The notes under the pieces are model-generated. The model was not told the origin of the DNA and did not search any database. It saw nothing but the letters and a program-made list of their open reading frames with translations. Both the position numbers and the translations under genes were made by a program. From NCBI RefSeq assembly GCF_027912415.1, contig NZ_CP115175.1:1054001-1118000 (forward strand): a stretch of 64,000 nucleotides of DNA. Reading direction: 5' to 3'. Below are positions 53,708 to 62,654 of this stretch, piece after piece. Positions within the stretch are counted from its first letter, which is position 1. Each line of letters begins with the position of its first letter. The DNA is from Homoserinibacter sp. YIM 151385. GTDB taxonomy: Bacteria; Actinomycetota; Actinomycetes; Actinomycetales; Microbacteriaceae.

Positions 53708-55732
53708 ATGACGAATCCGCTCCTCGAGGACAGCACGCTTCCCTACGGCCTCCCGCCCTTCGCCGACATCCGCGAGGAGCACTACGGCCCCGCGATCGAG
53801 CAGGGCCTCGAGGAGCAGCTCGCCGAGGTCCGCAGCATCACGCGCCGGCGCGAGCTGCCGACCTTCGAGAACACGGTCGAGGCACTCGAGCGCAGCGGCC
53901 GGCTGCTCGGCCGCGCGCTCCGGGTCTTCTTCAACCTCAGCTCGGCCGACTCGAACGACCGCATCGCCGAGCTCGAGGCCGAGTTCGCGCCCCGCCTCGC
54001 CGCCCACCAGGACGCCATCCGACTCGACCCCGAGCTCTACCGGCGCGTCGACGCGCTCTGGCAGCAGCGCGAGCAGCTCGAGCTGAGCCCCCAGCAGCGC
54101 TATCTGCTCGAGCGGCACCACACCCAGATGACGCTCGCGGGCGCGGGGCTCGACGAAGAGCGCAAGGCGCGCCTGCGCGAGATCAACCAGCGCCTGTCGA
54201 CGCTCACCACGCGCTTTGAGAAGCAGCTGCTCGCGAGCACGAACGAGCTCGCGGTGCACATCTCGGACGAGGCCGAGCTCGCGGGCCTCGGCGAGGGCGA
54301 GCGCTCCGCGGCCGCGGGCGCCGCCGCCGAGCGCGGGCTCGAGGGCTGGCTCGTCACGCTCGTGCTGCCGACCGGCCACCCCTGGCTGGCCTCCCTCGAG
54401 GATCGCGAGGTCCGTGCGCGCATCATGTCGGCCTCCCGCGCCCGCGGCTCCCGCGACGGCGAGCACGACAACCGGCCCGTGCTCCTCGAGATCGTGCGCC
54501 TCCGCGCCGAGCGCGCGCGACTCCTCGGCTTCGACAGCCACGCCGCCTTCGTCACCGCGGACCAGACCGCCCGCACGCCGGAGGCCGTCGCCGACATGCT
54601 CGGCCGGCTGGCCCCGGCGGCCGCCCGCAACGCGCGCGCCGAGAAGGCCTCCCTCGAGGCGCTCGAGGGCCACCCCGTCGAGGCACACGACTGGGCGCTC
54701 GCCGCCGAGCGCGACCGCGCGGCGCGCTACGAGCTCGACGCCGCCGCGCTCCGCCCCTGGTTCGAGGCCGAGCGGGTCCTCCGCGACGGCGTCTTCCACG
54801 CCGCGACCCTCCTCTACGGCGTCACCTTCACGGAGCGGCTCGACCTCGTCGGCTACCACCCCGACGTCCGGGTCTTCGAGGTGCACGACGAGGACGGCAC
54901 GCCCGTCGGCCTCTACCTCCTGGACCTCTACACGCGCGATGCGAAGCGCGGCGGGGCCTGGATGAACGACCTCAGCTCGCAGAGCGCGCTCACGGGCGAC
55001 CCGGCCGTCGTCGTCAACAACCTCAACGTGCCCAAGCCCGCCGCCGGATCCCCCACCCTGCTCACGCTCGACGAGGTGACGACGCTCTTCCACGAGTTCG
55101 GCCACGCCCTCCACGGCCTCTTCGCGCGCGTCGACTACCCGAGCGCCGCGGGCACGAACGTCTTCCGCGACTTCGTCGAGTTCCCGAGCCAGGTGAACGA
55201 GATGTGGATGCTGTGGCCCGAGGTCCTGGAGCACTACGCCCGCCACCACGAGACCGGCGAACCCCTCGATCCCGCGATCGTCGAGCGCCTGCACGAGGCC
55301 GAGCAGTTCGGCGAGGGCTTCGGCACGAGCGAGTACCTCGCGGCCGCGATCCTCGATCAGGCCTGGCACCGGCTCGACGAGGAGGCGGCGGCCGCAGTCC
55401 AGGATGTCGCGGCCTTCGAGGCGGCGGCCCTCGCCGAGGCGGGGCTCGACGACCCGGCCGTGCCGACCCGCTACTCCTCCACGTATTTCGCGCACACCTT
55501 CGCGGGCGGCTACGACGCCGGCTACTACTCGTACATCTGGAGCGAGGTGCTCGACGCCGACACGGTCGAGTGGTTCCGCGAGCACGGCGGGCTCACCCGC
55601 GAGAACGGCGACCGCTTCCGGCAGCGACTCCTCGGGGTCGGGGGCTCGAAGGACCCGCTCGAGGCGTACCGCGACTTCCGCGGCCGCGATGCCCGCATCG
55701 AGCCGCTCCTCGCGCGGCGCGGGCTCGACTGA
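53708..55732 (+). CDS. dcp: M3-family peptidyl-dipeptidase / oligopeptidase
   Basis: This 674-residue zinc metallopeptidase carries the M3 motif HEFGHALHG near residues 461-469, with the third zinc ligand Glu in the following helix. The N-terminal helical domain (FENTVEALERSGRLLGRALRVFFN near 50-75) and the end motif SYIWSEVLDADTVEWF are standard for Dcp/OpdA. It trims short cytosolic peptides, usually releasing C-terminal dipeptides. TAGGCT (53696-53701) lies six bases before the ATG, a leaderless arrangement. The ArsR-like operator upstream may control it. Confidence 0.94.
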   Translation: MTNPLLEDSTLPYGLPPFADIREEHYGPAIEQGLEEQLAEVRSITRRRELPTFENTVEALERSGRLLGRALRVFFNLSSADSNDRIAELEAEFAPRLAAHQDAIRLDPELYRRVDALWQQREQLELSPQQRYLLERHHTQMTLAGAGLDEERKARLREINQRLSTLTTRFEKQLLASTNELAVHISDEAELAGLGEGERSAAAGAAAERGLEGWLVTLVLPTGHPWLASLEDREVRARIMSASRARGSRDGEHDNRPVLLEIVRLRAERARLLGFDSHAAFVTADQTARTPEAVADMLGRLAPAAARNARAEKASLEALEGHPVEAHDWALAAERDRAARYELDAAALRPWFEAERVLRDGVFHAATLLYGVTFTERLDLVGYHPDVRVFEVHDEDGTPVGLYLLDLYTRDAKRGGAWMNDLSSQSALTGDPAVVVNNLNVPKPAAGSPTLLTLDEVTTLFHEFGHALHGLFARVDYPSAAGTNVFRDFVEFPSQVNEMWMLWPEVLEHYARHHETGEPLDPAIVERLHEAEQFGEGFGTSEYLAAAILDQAWHRLDEEAAAAVQDVAAFEAAALAEAGLDDPAVPTRYSSTYFAHTFAGGYDAGYYSYIWSEVLDADTVEWFREHGGLTRENGDRFRQRLLGVGGSKDPLEAYRDFRGRDARIEPLLARRGLD

Positions 55733-55736
55733 GCCG

Positions 55737-56747
55737 CTATCCGGCGGCCGGCGTCGCCAGCGCCTCGAGGGCGGCGATGCGGCTCGCGCGGTCGGCGCCC
55801 TGCGGTGCGAGGATGACCTCGTCGGCGGCTGTCTGCGCGAGGAGCTCCGCGAGGCGCGCCTCCACGTGCTCGACCGTGCCGACCGCCTGGAGCGCGAGGC
55901 GCTGATCCACCCATGCCGCCTCCGCGTCCGTCCACGGGTAGGCCTCGGCCTCCTCGACCGTGGGGATGCGGCCGAGCGGCTGCCCGCTGCGCATCTTCAG
56001 CATCGTGAGCGACTGCGGGAGCGCGATGCGCCGCGCCTCCTCGGGCGTCTCGGCGACGGCCGTCGCGACGGCGATAGCCGAGCGCGGCTCGCGGAGCACG
56101 ACCGAGGGCGTGAAGGCCTCGCGGTAGAGGCGCATCGCCGCCTCCGTCATGGCGCCGCCCGCGAAGTGGTGCGCGAAGGCGAACGGCAGCCCCATCATCC
56201 CGGCGAGACGGGCGCTGAAGTCGCTCGAGCCGAGCAGCCACAGCTGCGGCGCGTCGCCGAGCCCGGGGAGGGCGAGGATGCGGGAGCCCTCCCCCGACTC
56301 GAGCGCGGGGATCGTGCCGAAGTGGGCGAGGAGCTCGATGACCTGCTGCGGGAAGTCGTCGACTGTCTCCGCCAGGCCGCGGCGGATGGCCGCCGACACG
56401 ACGGGGTCGGTGCCCGCCGCACGGCCGAGTCCGAGGTCGATGCGCTCGCCGTGGAGTGCGACGAGGGTGCCGAACTGCTCGGCGACGACGAGCGAGCTGT
56501 GGTTGGGGAGCATCACCCCGCCGGAGCCGACGCGGATGCGCTCGGTCGCGGCCGCGATCGCGCCGATGAGGACGGCGGGGCTCGAGCTCGCGATCATCGG
56601 CATGCCGTGGTGCTCAGCGACCCAGAAGCGCTCGTAGCCGAGCCGGTCGGCGGCCTGCGCGACCGCGATCGTGTCGGCGAGCGCCTCGGCGTGGTCGGAG
56701 CCGCTGCGGACGGGGGCGAGGTCGAGGACGGAGCGAGGTGCGTTCAC
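55737..56747 (-). CDS. LLM-class flavin-dependent oxidoreductase
   Basis: This 336-residue luciferase-like protein belongs to the single-subunit LuxA/YhbW-type group: [20 protein letters not shown] at the start, [21 protein letters not shown] near 40-60, then [22 protein letters not shown] and [15 protein letters not shown]. It uses FMNH2 or a related cofactor; the substrate is unknown. Its GTG start at 56747 faces the gntR gene across 93 bases that hold a 14-bp palindrome, so it may be controlled by that regulator. Confidence 0.88.
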   Translation of the reverse strand: MNAPRSVLDLAPVRSGSDHAEALADTIAVAQAADRLGYERFWVAEHHGMPMIASSSPAVLIGAIAAATERIRVGSGGVMLPNHSSLVVAEQFGTLVALHGERIDLGLGRAAGTDPVVSAAIRRGLAETVDDFPQQVIELLAHFGTIPALESGEGSRILALPGLGDAPQLWLLGSSDFSARLAGMMGLPFAFAHHFAGGAMTEAAMRLYREAFTPSVVLREPRSAIAVATAVAETPEEARRIALPQSLTMLKMRSGQPLGRIPTVEEAEAYPWTDAEAAWVDQRLALQAVGTVEHVEARLAELLAQTAADEVILAPQGADRASRIAALEALATPAAG

Positions 56748-56827
56748 CCTGGCTCCAACCGCATCCGATGCCCGCGCATTTCCCGGACGGCGCATGCCGT
56801 GGCTTGCGCTGATCGCGACTTGTGGTG

Positions 56828-56841
56828 TGCAATATATTGCA
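56828..56841. promoter_or_regulatory. Perfect 14-bp palindrome at the gntR start
   Basis: TGCAATATATTGCA is an AT-rich perfect palindrome whose last base is the A of the gntR start codon. AT-rich palindromes of this size are typical GntR-family operators, so it is the likely autoregulatory site. Confidence 0.65.
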
Positions 56842-57506
56842 TGCCGGTTCCGCAGACGGACGCACCCCTCATCGAGCGCACCTCCCTCCGCGAGACGACG
56901 CGCGCCCGCATCCGCGAGGCGATCGTCGACGGCACCCTCGCCCCCGGCGAGCGCCTCCGCGACGCCGAGCTCGAGCGCTGGCTCGGCGTGAGCCGCACCC
57001 CCATCCGCGAGGCGCTCCTCGAGCTCCAGCGCGACGGGCTCGTCGTCGCCCGCGCCGGACGCGAGACCGTCGTCGCCCCGCTCGACCCGACCGCCATCCG
57101 CCACGCCGAGGAGCTCGCCGCCGCCCTCCACGCGCTCGCCGCCCGCCTCGCCGTCCCCCGACTCGGTGGGGGCGACCTCGCCCGGCTCGAGGCGGCCAAT
57201 GCGCGCTTCGCCGTCGCGCTCCAGGCGGGCGACGCGGATGCCGCCCTCGCCGCCGACGACGCCTTCCACGGCATCCTCGTGGCGACCTCCGGCAACCCCC
57301 TGCTCGCCCGCCAGCTCGAGCAGCTCGAGCCCCAGCTGCGCCGCGTCGAGCGCCTCCGCTTCGCCTCGCTCGCCGGGCGGGAGTCCGTGGAGCAGCACGC
57401 GCGGATCCTCGCCGCCTGCGCCGCGGGCGACGCCGAGGCCACCGCCGCCGCGAGCGCCGCCAACTGGAGCACCCTCCGCGCCCACCTCCCCCACCCCTCG
57501 CGATAG
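56841..57506 (+). CDS. GntR-family regulator (FadR/FCD type)
   Basis: This 221-residue regulator has a winged helix at residues about 15-75 ([39 protein letters not shown]) and a helical FCD effector-binding domain ([43 protein letters not shown]). FCD regulators usually respond to small carboxylates. It lies upstream of acdS in the same direction, with the palindromic element (57501-57570) between them, and opposite an LLM oxidoreductase. The ATG overlaps its presumed operator. Confidence 0.88.
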   Translation: MPVPQTDAPLIERTSLRETTRARIREAIVDGTLAPGERLRDAELERWLGVSRTPIREALLELQRDGLVVARAGRETVVAPLDPTAIRHAEELAAALHALAARLAVPRLGGGDLARLEAANARFAVALQAGDADAALAADDAFHGILVATSGNPLLARQLEQLEPQLRRVERLRFASLAGRESVEQHARILAACAAGDAEATAAASAANWSTLRAHLPHPSR

Positions 57507-57570
57507 ACATGTCTCCGGCGGCTCGGACGGTCTCGCGAGGCCGTCCTCCGCTCAGCAGACATGTCTGTCG
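57501..57570. repeat. Intergenic palindromic element, copy 3 (AGACAYGTCT family)
   Basis: AGACATGTCT (57505-57514), GGACGG (57525-57530), CCGTCC (57541-57546) and AGACATGTCT (57557-57566) are each separated by exactly 10 bases, as in the two copies at 35.1-35.3 kb. The outer arms CGATAGACATGTCT and AGACATGTCTGTCG pair with one mismatch. The left arm contains the gntR stop codon; the right end lies 44 bases before the acdS start. Confidence 0.85.
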
Positions 57571-57614
57571 GGAGTACCCAGCACACTCCACCCCGACACG
57601 ACCCAGGAGACCAC

Positions 57615-58625
57615 ATGGCCCTCGCCGACTTCCCCCGCTACCCGCTCACCTTCGGGCCGAGCCCCATCCACCCGCTCGACCGCCTGAGCGCCCACCTCGG
57701 CGGCGCACGCATCTGGGCGAAGCGGGAGGACGTGAACTCCGGCCTCGCCTACGGCGGCAACAAGACCCGCAAGCTCGAATACCTCGTGCCCGATGCGATC
57801 GCATCCGGCGCCGACACGCTCGTCTCCATCGGCGGCTACCAGTCGAACCACACCCGCCAGGTCGCCGCCGTCGCCGCCCGCATCGGCATGAAGGCGCTCC
57901 TCGTGCAGGAGAAGTGGGTCGACTGGCCGGACAGCGTGGGCGACCGCGTCGGCAACATCCTGCTCTCGCGCATCATGGGCGCCGAGGTCCGCCTCGACCC
58001 CGCCGGGTTCGGCATCGGCTTCAAGTCGAGCTGGGAGCGGGCCCTCCAGGATGTCCGCGACCGCGGCGGCGTGCCCTACGGCATCCCCGCGGGCGCGTCC
58101 GACCACCGCCTCGGCGGACTCGGCTTCGCGAACTGGGCGATGGAGGTCGAGCAGCAGGAGCGCGAGCTCGGCGTCTTCTTCGACACCGTCGTCGTCTGCT
58201 CGGTGACCGGCTCCACGCACGCGGGCATGATCGCGGGCTTCGCGGCCCAGGACCGCCCGCGCCGGGTGATCGGCATCGACGCGAGCGCGAAGATCGACGA
58301 GACCCGCGAGCAGGTGGCCCGCATCGCCCGGCGCACCGCCGAGCTGATCGAGGTCGGCCGCGAGCTGCGCGAGGACGAGATCACCGTGCTCGAGGGCTGG
58401 GCGGGCGAGCTGTACGGCATCCCCGTCGAGTCCACGATCGAGGCCATGAAGCTCACCGGCTCCCTCGAGGGCGTCATCATCGACCCCGTCTACGAGGGCA
58501 AGTCGATGGCGGGCCTCATCGAGCTCGTCGGCGGCGGCGACATCCCGAAGGACTCGAACGTGCTCTACGCCCACCTCGGCGGGCAGCCCGCCCTCAACGC
58601 GTACAGCGCGCTCTTCACCTCGTGA
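57615..58625 (+). CDS. acdS: 1-aminocyclopropane-1-carboxylate deaminase
   Basis: This 336-residue PLP enzyme breaks ACC, the plant ethylene precursor, into 2-oxobutyrate and ammonia. The PLP Lys lies in [12 protein letters not shown] near residues 48-59, and [15 protein letters not shown] follows. The two residues that separate ACC deaminase from D-cysteine desulfhydrase are in the deaminase state: Glu in DPVYEGKS near 293 and Leu in LYAHLGG near 321. CAGGAGA precedes the ATG at 57615. It overlaps the EamA exporter gene by four bases. Confidence 0.92.
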   Translation: MALADFPRYPLTFGPSPIHPLDRLSAHLGGARIWAKREDVNSGLAYGGNKTRKLEYLVPDAIASGADTLVSIGGYQSNHTRQVAAVAARIGMKALLVQEKWVDWPDSVGDRVGNILLSRIMGAEVRLDPAGFGIGFKSSWERALQDVRDRGGVPYGIPAGASDHRLGGLGFANWAMEVEQQERELGVFFDTVVVCSVTGSTHAGMIAGFAAQDRPRRVIGIDASAKIDETREQVARIARRTAELIEVGRELREDEITVLEGWAGELYGIPVESTIEAMKLTGSLEGVIIDPVYEGKSMAGLIELVGGGDIPKDSNVLYAHLGGQPALNAYSALFTS

Positions 58626-59554
58626 CCTCCCGCCCCCGGGTCGGCGTCGCGATCGCGTGCCTCGTCGCCGCGACGCTGTTCTGGGCGGTCAACTACGTGG
58701 TCGGCGCGGGAGTGCTCGGCGAGATCGACCCGGTCTCGCTGACGCTCCTGCGCTGGCTCATCGCCGTCGCGCCGCTCGTCCTGCTGGCGCGGGCGATCGA
58801 ACGGCCCGACTCCCGCACCGTGCTGCGCCGCTGGCCCGCGCTCCTCGGGCTGGCGGCGCTCGGCATGCTCGGCTACAACCTGGCGCTCTACTTCGCGCTG
58901 CAGTTCACGACGCCCGTGAGCGCCTCGCTCATCAACGCGCTCAACCCGGCGCTCATCGCGCTCGTGGCGGCGCTGCTGCTCCGGCAGCGGCTTCGGCCGC
59001 GGACGCTCGCCGGCCTCGGGATCGGGCTTGTCGGGGTGCTGCTCGTCGTGACGAAGGGCGAGCTCGCGGCCGTCCTCGGCCGGAGCCTCAACCCGGGCGA
59101 CCTGCTCATGCTCCTCGCGATCGCCGTCTGGACGGCGTACACCATCCTCGGGCGTCGGCTGCAGGATGTGCCGCCGATCACGGCGACCGCGGCGCAGGCC
59201 GTGCTCACGATCGGCCTGGCCGCCCCGCTCGCGCTGTTCGGCGGATTCCGCCTGCCCGCGACCGCCGAGGGGATGTGGGCGGTCGCCGTCATCGGCGTCC
59301 TGCCATCGGTGGGCTCCTACCTGCTGTGGAACACGGCGCTGCGCACCATCCCGGCGGCGACGGCGGGCGTCGCGCTGAACCTCATCACCGTCTTCACGGT
59401 CGCGATCAGTCTCGCGCTGGGCGCGCGGGTCGGGCCGGGCGAGGTGCTCGGCGGCGTGCTCGTGCTCGGCGGGGTCGCGCTCGCGAGCTGGCCCGCCGGC
59501 GGCCGGTCGGGGGCGGCGGGCGAGCCGCGCCCCGCGTCGGCGGCCGAGGAGTAG
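58622..59554 (+). CDS. EamA-family (DMT) transporter
   Basis: This 310-residue protein has ten helices in two EamA repeats ([21 protein letters not shown] at the start; [20 protein letters not shown] in the second half). Drug/metabolite transporters of this type export amino acids or other metabolites. Its GTG overlaps the acdS stop (GTGA), so it is co-translated and may handle ACC or a breakdown product, though this is inferred from position only. The hydrophilic C-terminal tail is short. Confidence 0.9.
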   Translation: MTSRPRVGVAIACLVAATLFWAVNYVVGAGVLGEIDPVSLTLLRWLIAVAPLVLLARAIERPDSRTVLRRWPALLGLAALGMLGYNLALYFALQFTTPVSASLINALNPALIALVAALLLRQRLRPRTLAGLGIGLVGVLLVVTKGELAAVLGRSLNPGDLLMLLAIAVWTAYTILGRRLQDVPPITATAAQAVLTIGLAAPLALFGGFRLPATAEGMWAVAVIGVLPSVGSYLLWNTALRTIPAATAGVALNLITVFTVAISLALGARVGPGEVLGGVLVLGGVALASWPAGGRSGAAGEPRPASAAEE

Positions 59555-59585
59555 CCTCCTCTCAGCTCGACGACGAGGGGTGGCC

Positions 59586-62500
59586 GTGATCACGATCCGA
59601 CGCCTGGGTGCGCGCGCGTGGCTGCTCGCGGGACTCGCGATCGTGGTGGCGCTGGAGTCGGCGCTCGCGCTGGGCCTCGCGGCCTGGCAGTCGGCCGCGG
59701 CGGACGAGGGCGCGCGTGCGGAGCTGCGGGCGCGCAGCGGCGTCGACCTCGTGATGCGCGTGGAGGTCGACCGCGACGCCGCGGACCCTGACGGCCAGGA
59801 CGCCGCGATGCGGGCGCTCCTCGCGCGGGCACTGGGCGACGGCGGTCGCGCGTTCCTGATCGAGCGGCGCGTGGCGGGGGCCGTGCGCGCGGAGCTCGTG
59901 CCGCTCGACGCGGCCGGCGCCGCATCCGCGGACCCGGTCCGGGTGGTGGTGCAGAGCCCCGGCGGCCTCCGCAAGCACGCCGAGCTCGAGGAGGGCGACT
60001 GGCCGGCGACGGCCGGCGAGGTGAGCCTGCAGGCGGATGCCGCGGCGGCGATCGGCATCCGCGCCGGGCAGGCGGTCGCCCTGGGGCCGAGCACCGCGAC
60101 CGTCTCCGGCACCTGGCGGCTGTCCGCGGAGGGGCAGCCGAGATGGGATGCGGACGCGCTCCTGCAGACCGGCGCGGACGGAGCCGAGATCGGCCCCGTC
60201 GTGGTCGACGAGGACCGGCTCGTCGACCTCGGGCTCGACTCGCGGGCGGCCTGGATCGTGTCGCCGCGCGCCGACCGCATCGACCTCGCGCAGCTCGAGA
60301 CGGCGCTCGCGGGCTGGCGCGACCTGCCGGCGCAGCTCCGCCGCGACGGCCGGATCGACACCGCCGACCTCAGCCGCGACGGCCGTCTCCCGCGCACCGC
60401 GAACGAGATCCTCGCCCGCGCCGAGTCGCTGCGCGCCGCGCAGCCGCTCGCGCTCCTCGTGACCGGGGCGATCGGCGCGGTGGCGGCGATCCAGCTGGCG
60501 CGCCTCATCGCCGCCGCCGGCGCGCCTGACGCGCGCCTCCGCTTCGCGCGCGGCACGACCCGGGCGCGGATCGCGTGCCGGGCGGGGCTCGAGGCCCTGC
60601 TGGCGGCCCTGCTCGGGGGCGCGGTCGGCACGGCCATCGCGCCGCTCGCGGTCGGCGCGCTCGGCCTCGCCGGGGGCGGCGCCGGGGCCGGGGCGTCGAC
60701 GGGGATCCCGGCGCCCGCCTGGCTGCTCGTGCCCGCCGCCCTCGCGGTCGCGGCCGGTGCCGCCGCGGCCATCACCGCATCCCGGCCTGCCGCGCTCGCG
60801 ATCGTCTCGCGGGCGCGGCCCGATTCCCGCCGTGCCCGTCGCGCCGCCCTCGCCGTGCTCGTCGTCGCGACCGCCGTCGCGGTGCTCGCCGCCTGGCAGC
60901 TGCGGCTCTACGGGACGCCCCTCATCCCCCAGTCAGACGGGGCGCGCACCGTCGACCCCGTCGCCGCGATCGCGCCGCCGGCGGTCCTGCTCGCCGCGGT
61001 GCTCGGCGGGCTGCGCCTCGTCGAGCTCGCCGCACGGCTGGCGCAGCGCCGACTCGCCCGACGACGCAGCGTCGGCGGGCCGCTGCTGGGGTGGAGCCTC
61101 GCCCGGCGCCCCGCCGCACCCGCCGTGCCGGTCGCGCTCGCGGCCCTCGCCGCCGGCCAGCTGCTGCTCGCCGGGGTCTACCAGGGGACCTGGGACGGCG
61201 CCTTCACGACGACCCGGGAGCTGCGCGCAGGTGCGGAGCTCCGCGTCTCGGGTCCCGGGGGCGCCCCCCTCGCGCAGGACATCCCGGCGCTCGCCCGCGC
61301 GGCCGGCCTCGAGGCCGCCCCGGTGAGCACCGGCACCACCACCGCCGGCACCGAGCCGATCGGGCTCCTCGGCGCGAGCCCCGCGGCGCTGCGCGAGCTC
61401 GCCGTCGACGGCGACGGCATCCTCGACCTCGACGCCGCGGCCTCCGCGATCGACGCCGAGCTCCCCGCGGTCGAGCTCCCCGCGGGGGCGACCGCGATCT
61501 CCGTCGAGCTCGCGCCGCGCGACACCGGGATCCGCTCCGCGACGCTCGTCATCGAGGACCGTCTCGGCGTCGAGCAGCGACTCGAGGCCGCCCTGAGCAG
61601 AACGGACGACGGGGATGCGGTGCGCGCCGACGCCGAGCCGGCACCCGCGACCGCGGGCACCCGGCTCGTCGCCCTCGAGCTCTCCCTCGCACCGGCCGCC
61701 GAGCCGCTCCCGGCGCCTGCCGTCGCGATCCGCGCGGCCACCGCCGACGGGGAGCCCCTCGACCTGCCCGAGGGCTGGACGAGCTCCGCGCCGCGCATCC
61801 CCGCCGAGCCGGCGGAGGCCGAGGACCCCCGGCTGGGTCTGGCCCTCGATCCCGCCGCCGAGACCGTCCGGCTCATGCCGGTGCTCGGCCCCGGCGGCGA
61901 CGCGATCCGGGTCCCGATCGCGATCGACACGGCCGCCGCGTCAGAGCTCGGCTTCGACGTCGGCTCGACGATCCGGCTCGCGCTCGACCCCGCGAGGCCG
62001 GACCTCGCGGCCGAGGTCGCGGCCGTGCTCCCCGCCATCCCGGGCGCCGATCGCGATCGCGCGGCGCTCGTCGACCGCGGCGTGCTGCTCGCGCTGCAGC
62101 GCCGGGCGCCGGTCGACCCGCCGGGCGCCGACGCCTGGTGGCTCGGCGGGCCCGAGCTCGCGGCGAGCGCCGAGCAGATCGCGGCGGCGCTGCCGGGCGG
62201 GTCCCGCATCCAGCTGCTCGGGCGGGATCCCGCGCGCGCGATGCTCCAGACCGCCGCGACCGCGCTCTGGGCGGGGGCCGCGGGCGCCGGGCTGCTCGCC
62301 GTCGCCGCCGTGGCGACGACCGCGGCGGCGGGGCGGGGCGCGCGCCGAGACGAGGAGCGGCTGCTGCGGCAGCTCGGCACCTCCGGGCGCCAGCTCGCGA
62401 CGCTGCGACGCGCCGAGCTCGGGTCGGCGCTCGGCGCCGGGGTGCTGCTCGGGCTCGCGAGCGGCGCGCTCACCGCCCTCATCACCGTCGGGCCCGTCGC

Positions 62501-62654
62501 CGGCGCGGCCGTGCCCGAGCCCGCCGAGGCCGCGACGGCCGCGCTCGCGGTCGCCCCGGCGCCGCTCGGCGTCGGCCTGCTCCTGCTCGTGGCCGGACTC
62601 GCCGCGGTCGTCGTCCTCCCGAGCCGACGCCCGCGCGCGGAGGCGAGCGGATGA
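59586..62654 (+). CDS. FtsX-like permease (MacB/LolC superfamily) protein
   Basis: This protein of about 1,022 residues has an N-terminal helix, an extracytoplasmic domain of about 240 residues and a set of helices near 290-460. A second large, Ala/Asp/Pro-rich extracytoplasmic domain follows, then three helices at the end with the FtsX-type segment LLRQLGTSGRQLATLRRAELGSA (positions about 920-943). The layout matches the large duplicated FtsX-like permeases that work with a LolD/MacB-type ATPase in lipoprotein or peptide export. The GTG at 59586 is favoured over GTG 59580 because GACGAGG is then better spaced. ATGA overlap with the next gene. Confidence 0.75.
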   Translation: MITIRRLGARAWLLAGLAIVVALESALALGLAAWQSAAADEGARAELRARSGVDLVMRVEVDRDAADPDGQDAAMRALLARALGDGGRAFLIERRVAGAVRAELVPLDAAGAASADPVRVVVQSPGGLRKHAELEEGDWPATAGEVSLQADAAAAIGIRAGQAVALGPSTATVSGTWRLSAEGQPRWDADALLQTGADGAEIGPVVVDEDRLVDLGLDSRAAWIVSPRADRIDLAQLETALAGWRDLPAQLRRDGRIDTADLSRDGRLPRTANEILARAESLRAAQPLALLVTGAIGAVAAIQLARLIAAAGAPDARLRFARGTTRARIACRAGLEALLAALLGGAVGTAIAPLAVGALGLAGGGAGAGASTGIPAPAWLLVPAALAVAAGAAAAITASRPAALAIVSRARPDSRRARRAALAVLVVATAVAVLAAWQLRLYGTPLIPQSDGARTVDPVAAIAPPAVLLAAVLGGLRLVELAARLAQRRLARRRSVGGPLLGWSLARRPAAPAVPVALAALAAGQLLLAGVYQGTWDGAFTTTRELRAGAELRVSGPGGAPLAQDIPALARAAGLEAAPVSTGTTTAGTEPIGLLGASPAALRELAVDGDGILDLDAAASAIDAELPAVELPAGATAISVELAPRDTGIRSATLVIEDRLGVEQRLEAALSRTDDGDAVRADAEPAPATAGTRLVALELSLAPAAEPLPAPAVAIRAATADGEPLDLPEGWTSSAPRIPAEPAEAEDPRLGLALDPAAETVRLMPVLGPGGDAIRVPIAIDTAAASELGFDVGSTIRLALDPARPDLAAEVAAVLPAIPGADRDRAALVDRGVLLALQRRAPVDPPGADAWWLGGPELAASAEQIAAALPGGSRIQLLGRDPARAMLQTAATALWAGAAGAGLLAVAAVATTAAAGRGARRDEERLLRQLGTSGRQLATLRRAELGSALGAGVLLGLASGALTALITVGPVAGAAVPEPAEAATAALAVAPAPLGVGLLLLVAGLAAVVVLPSRRPRAEASG

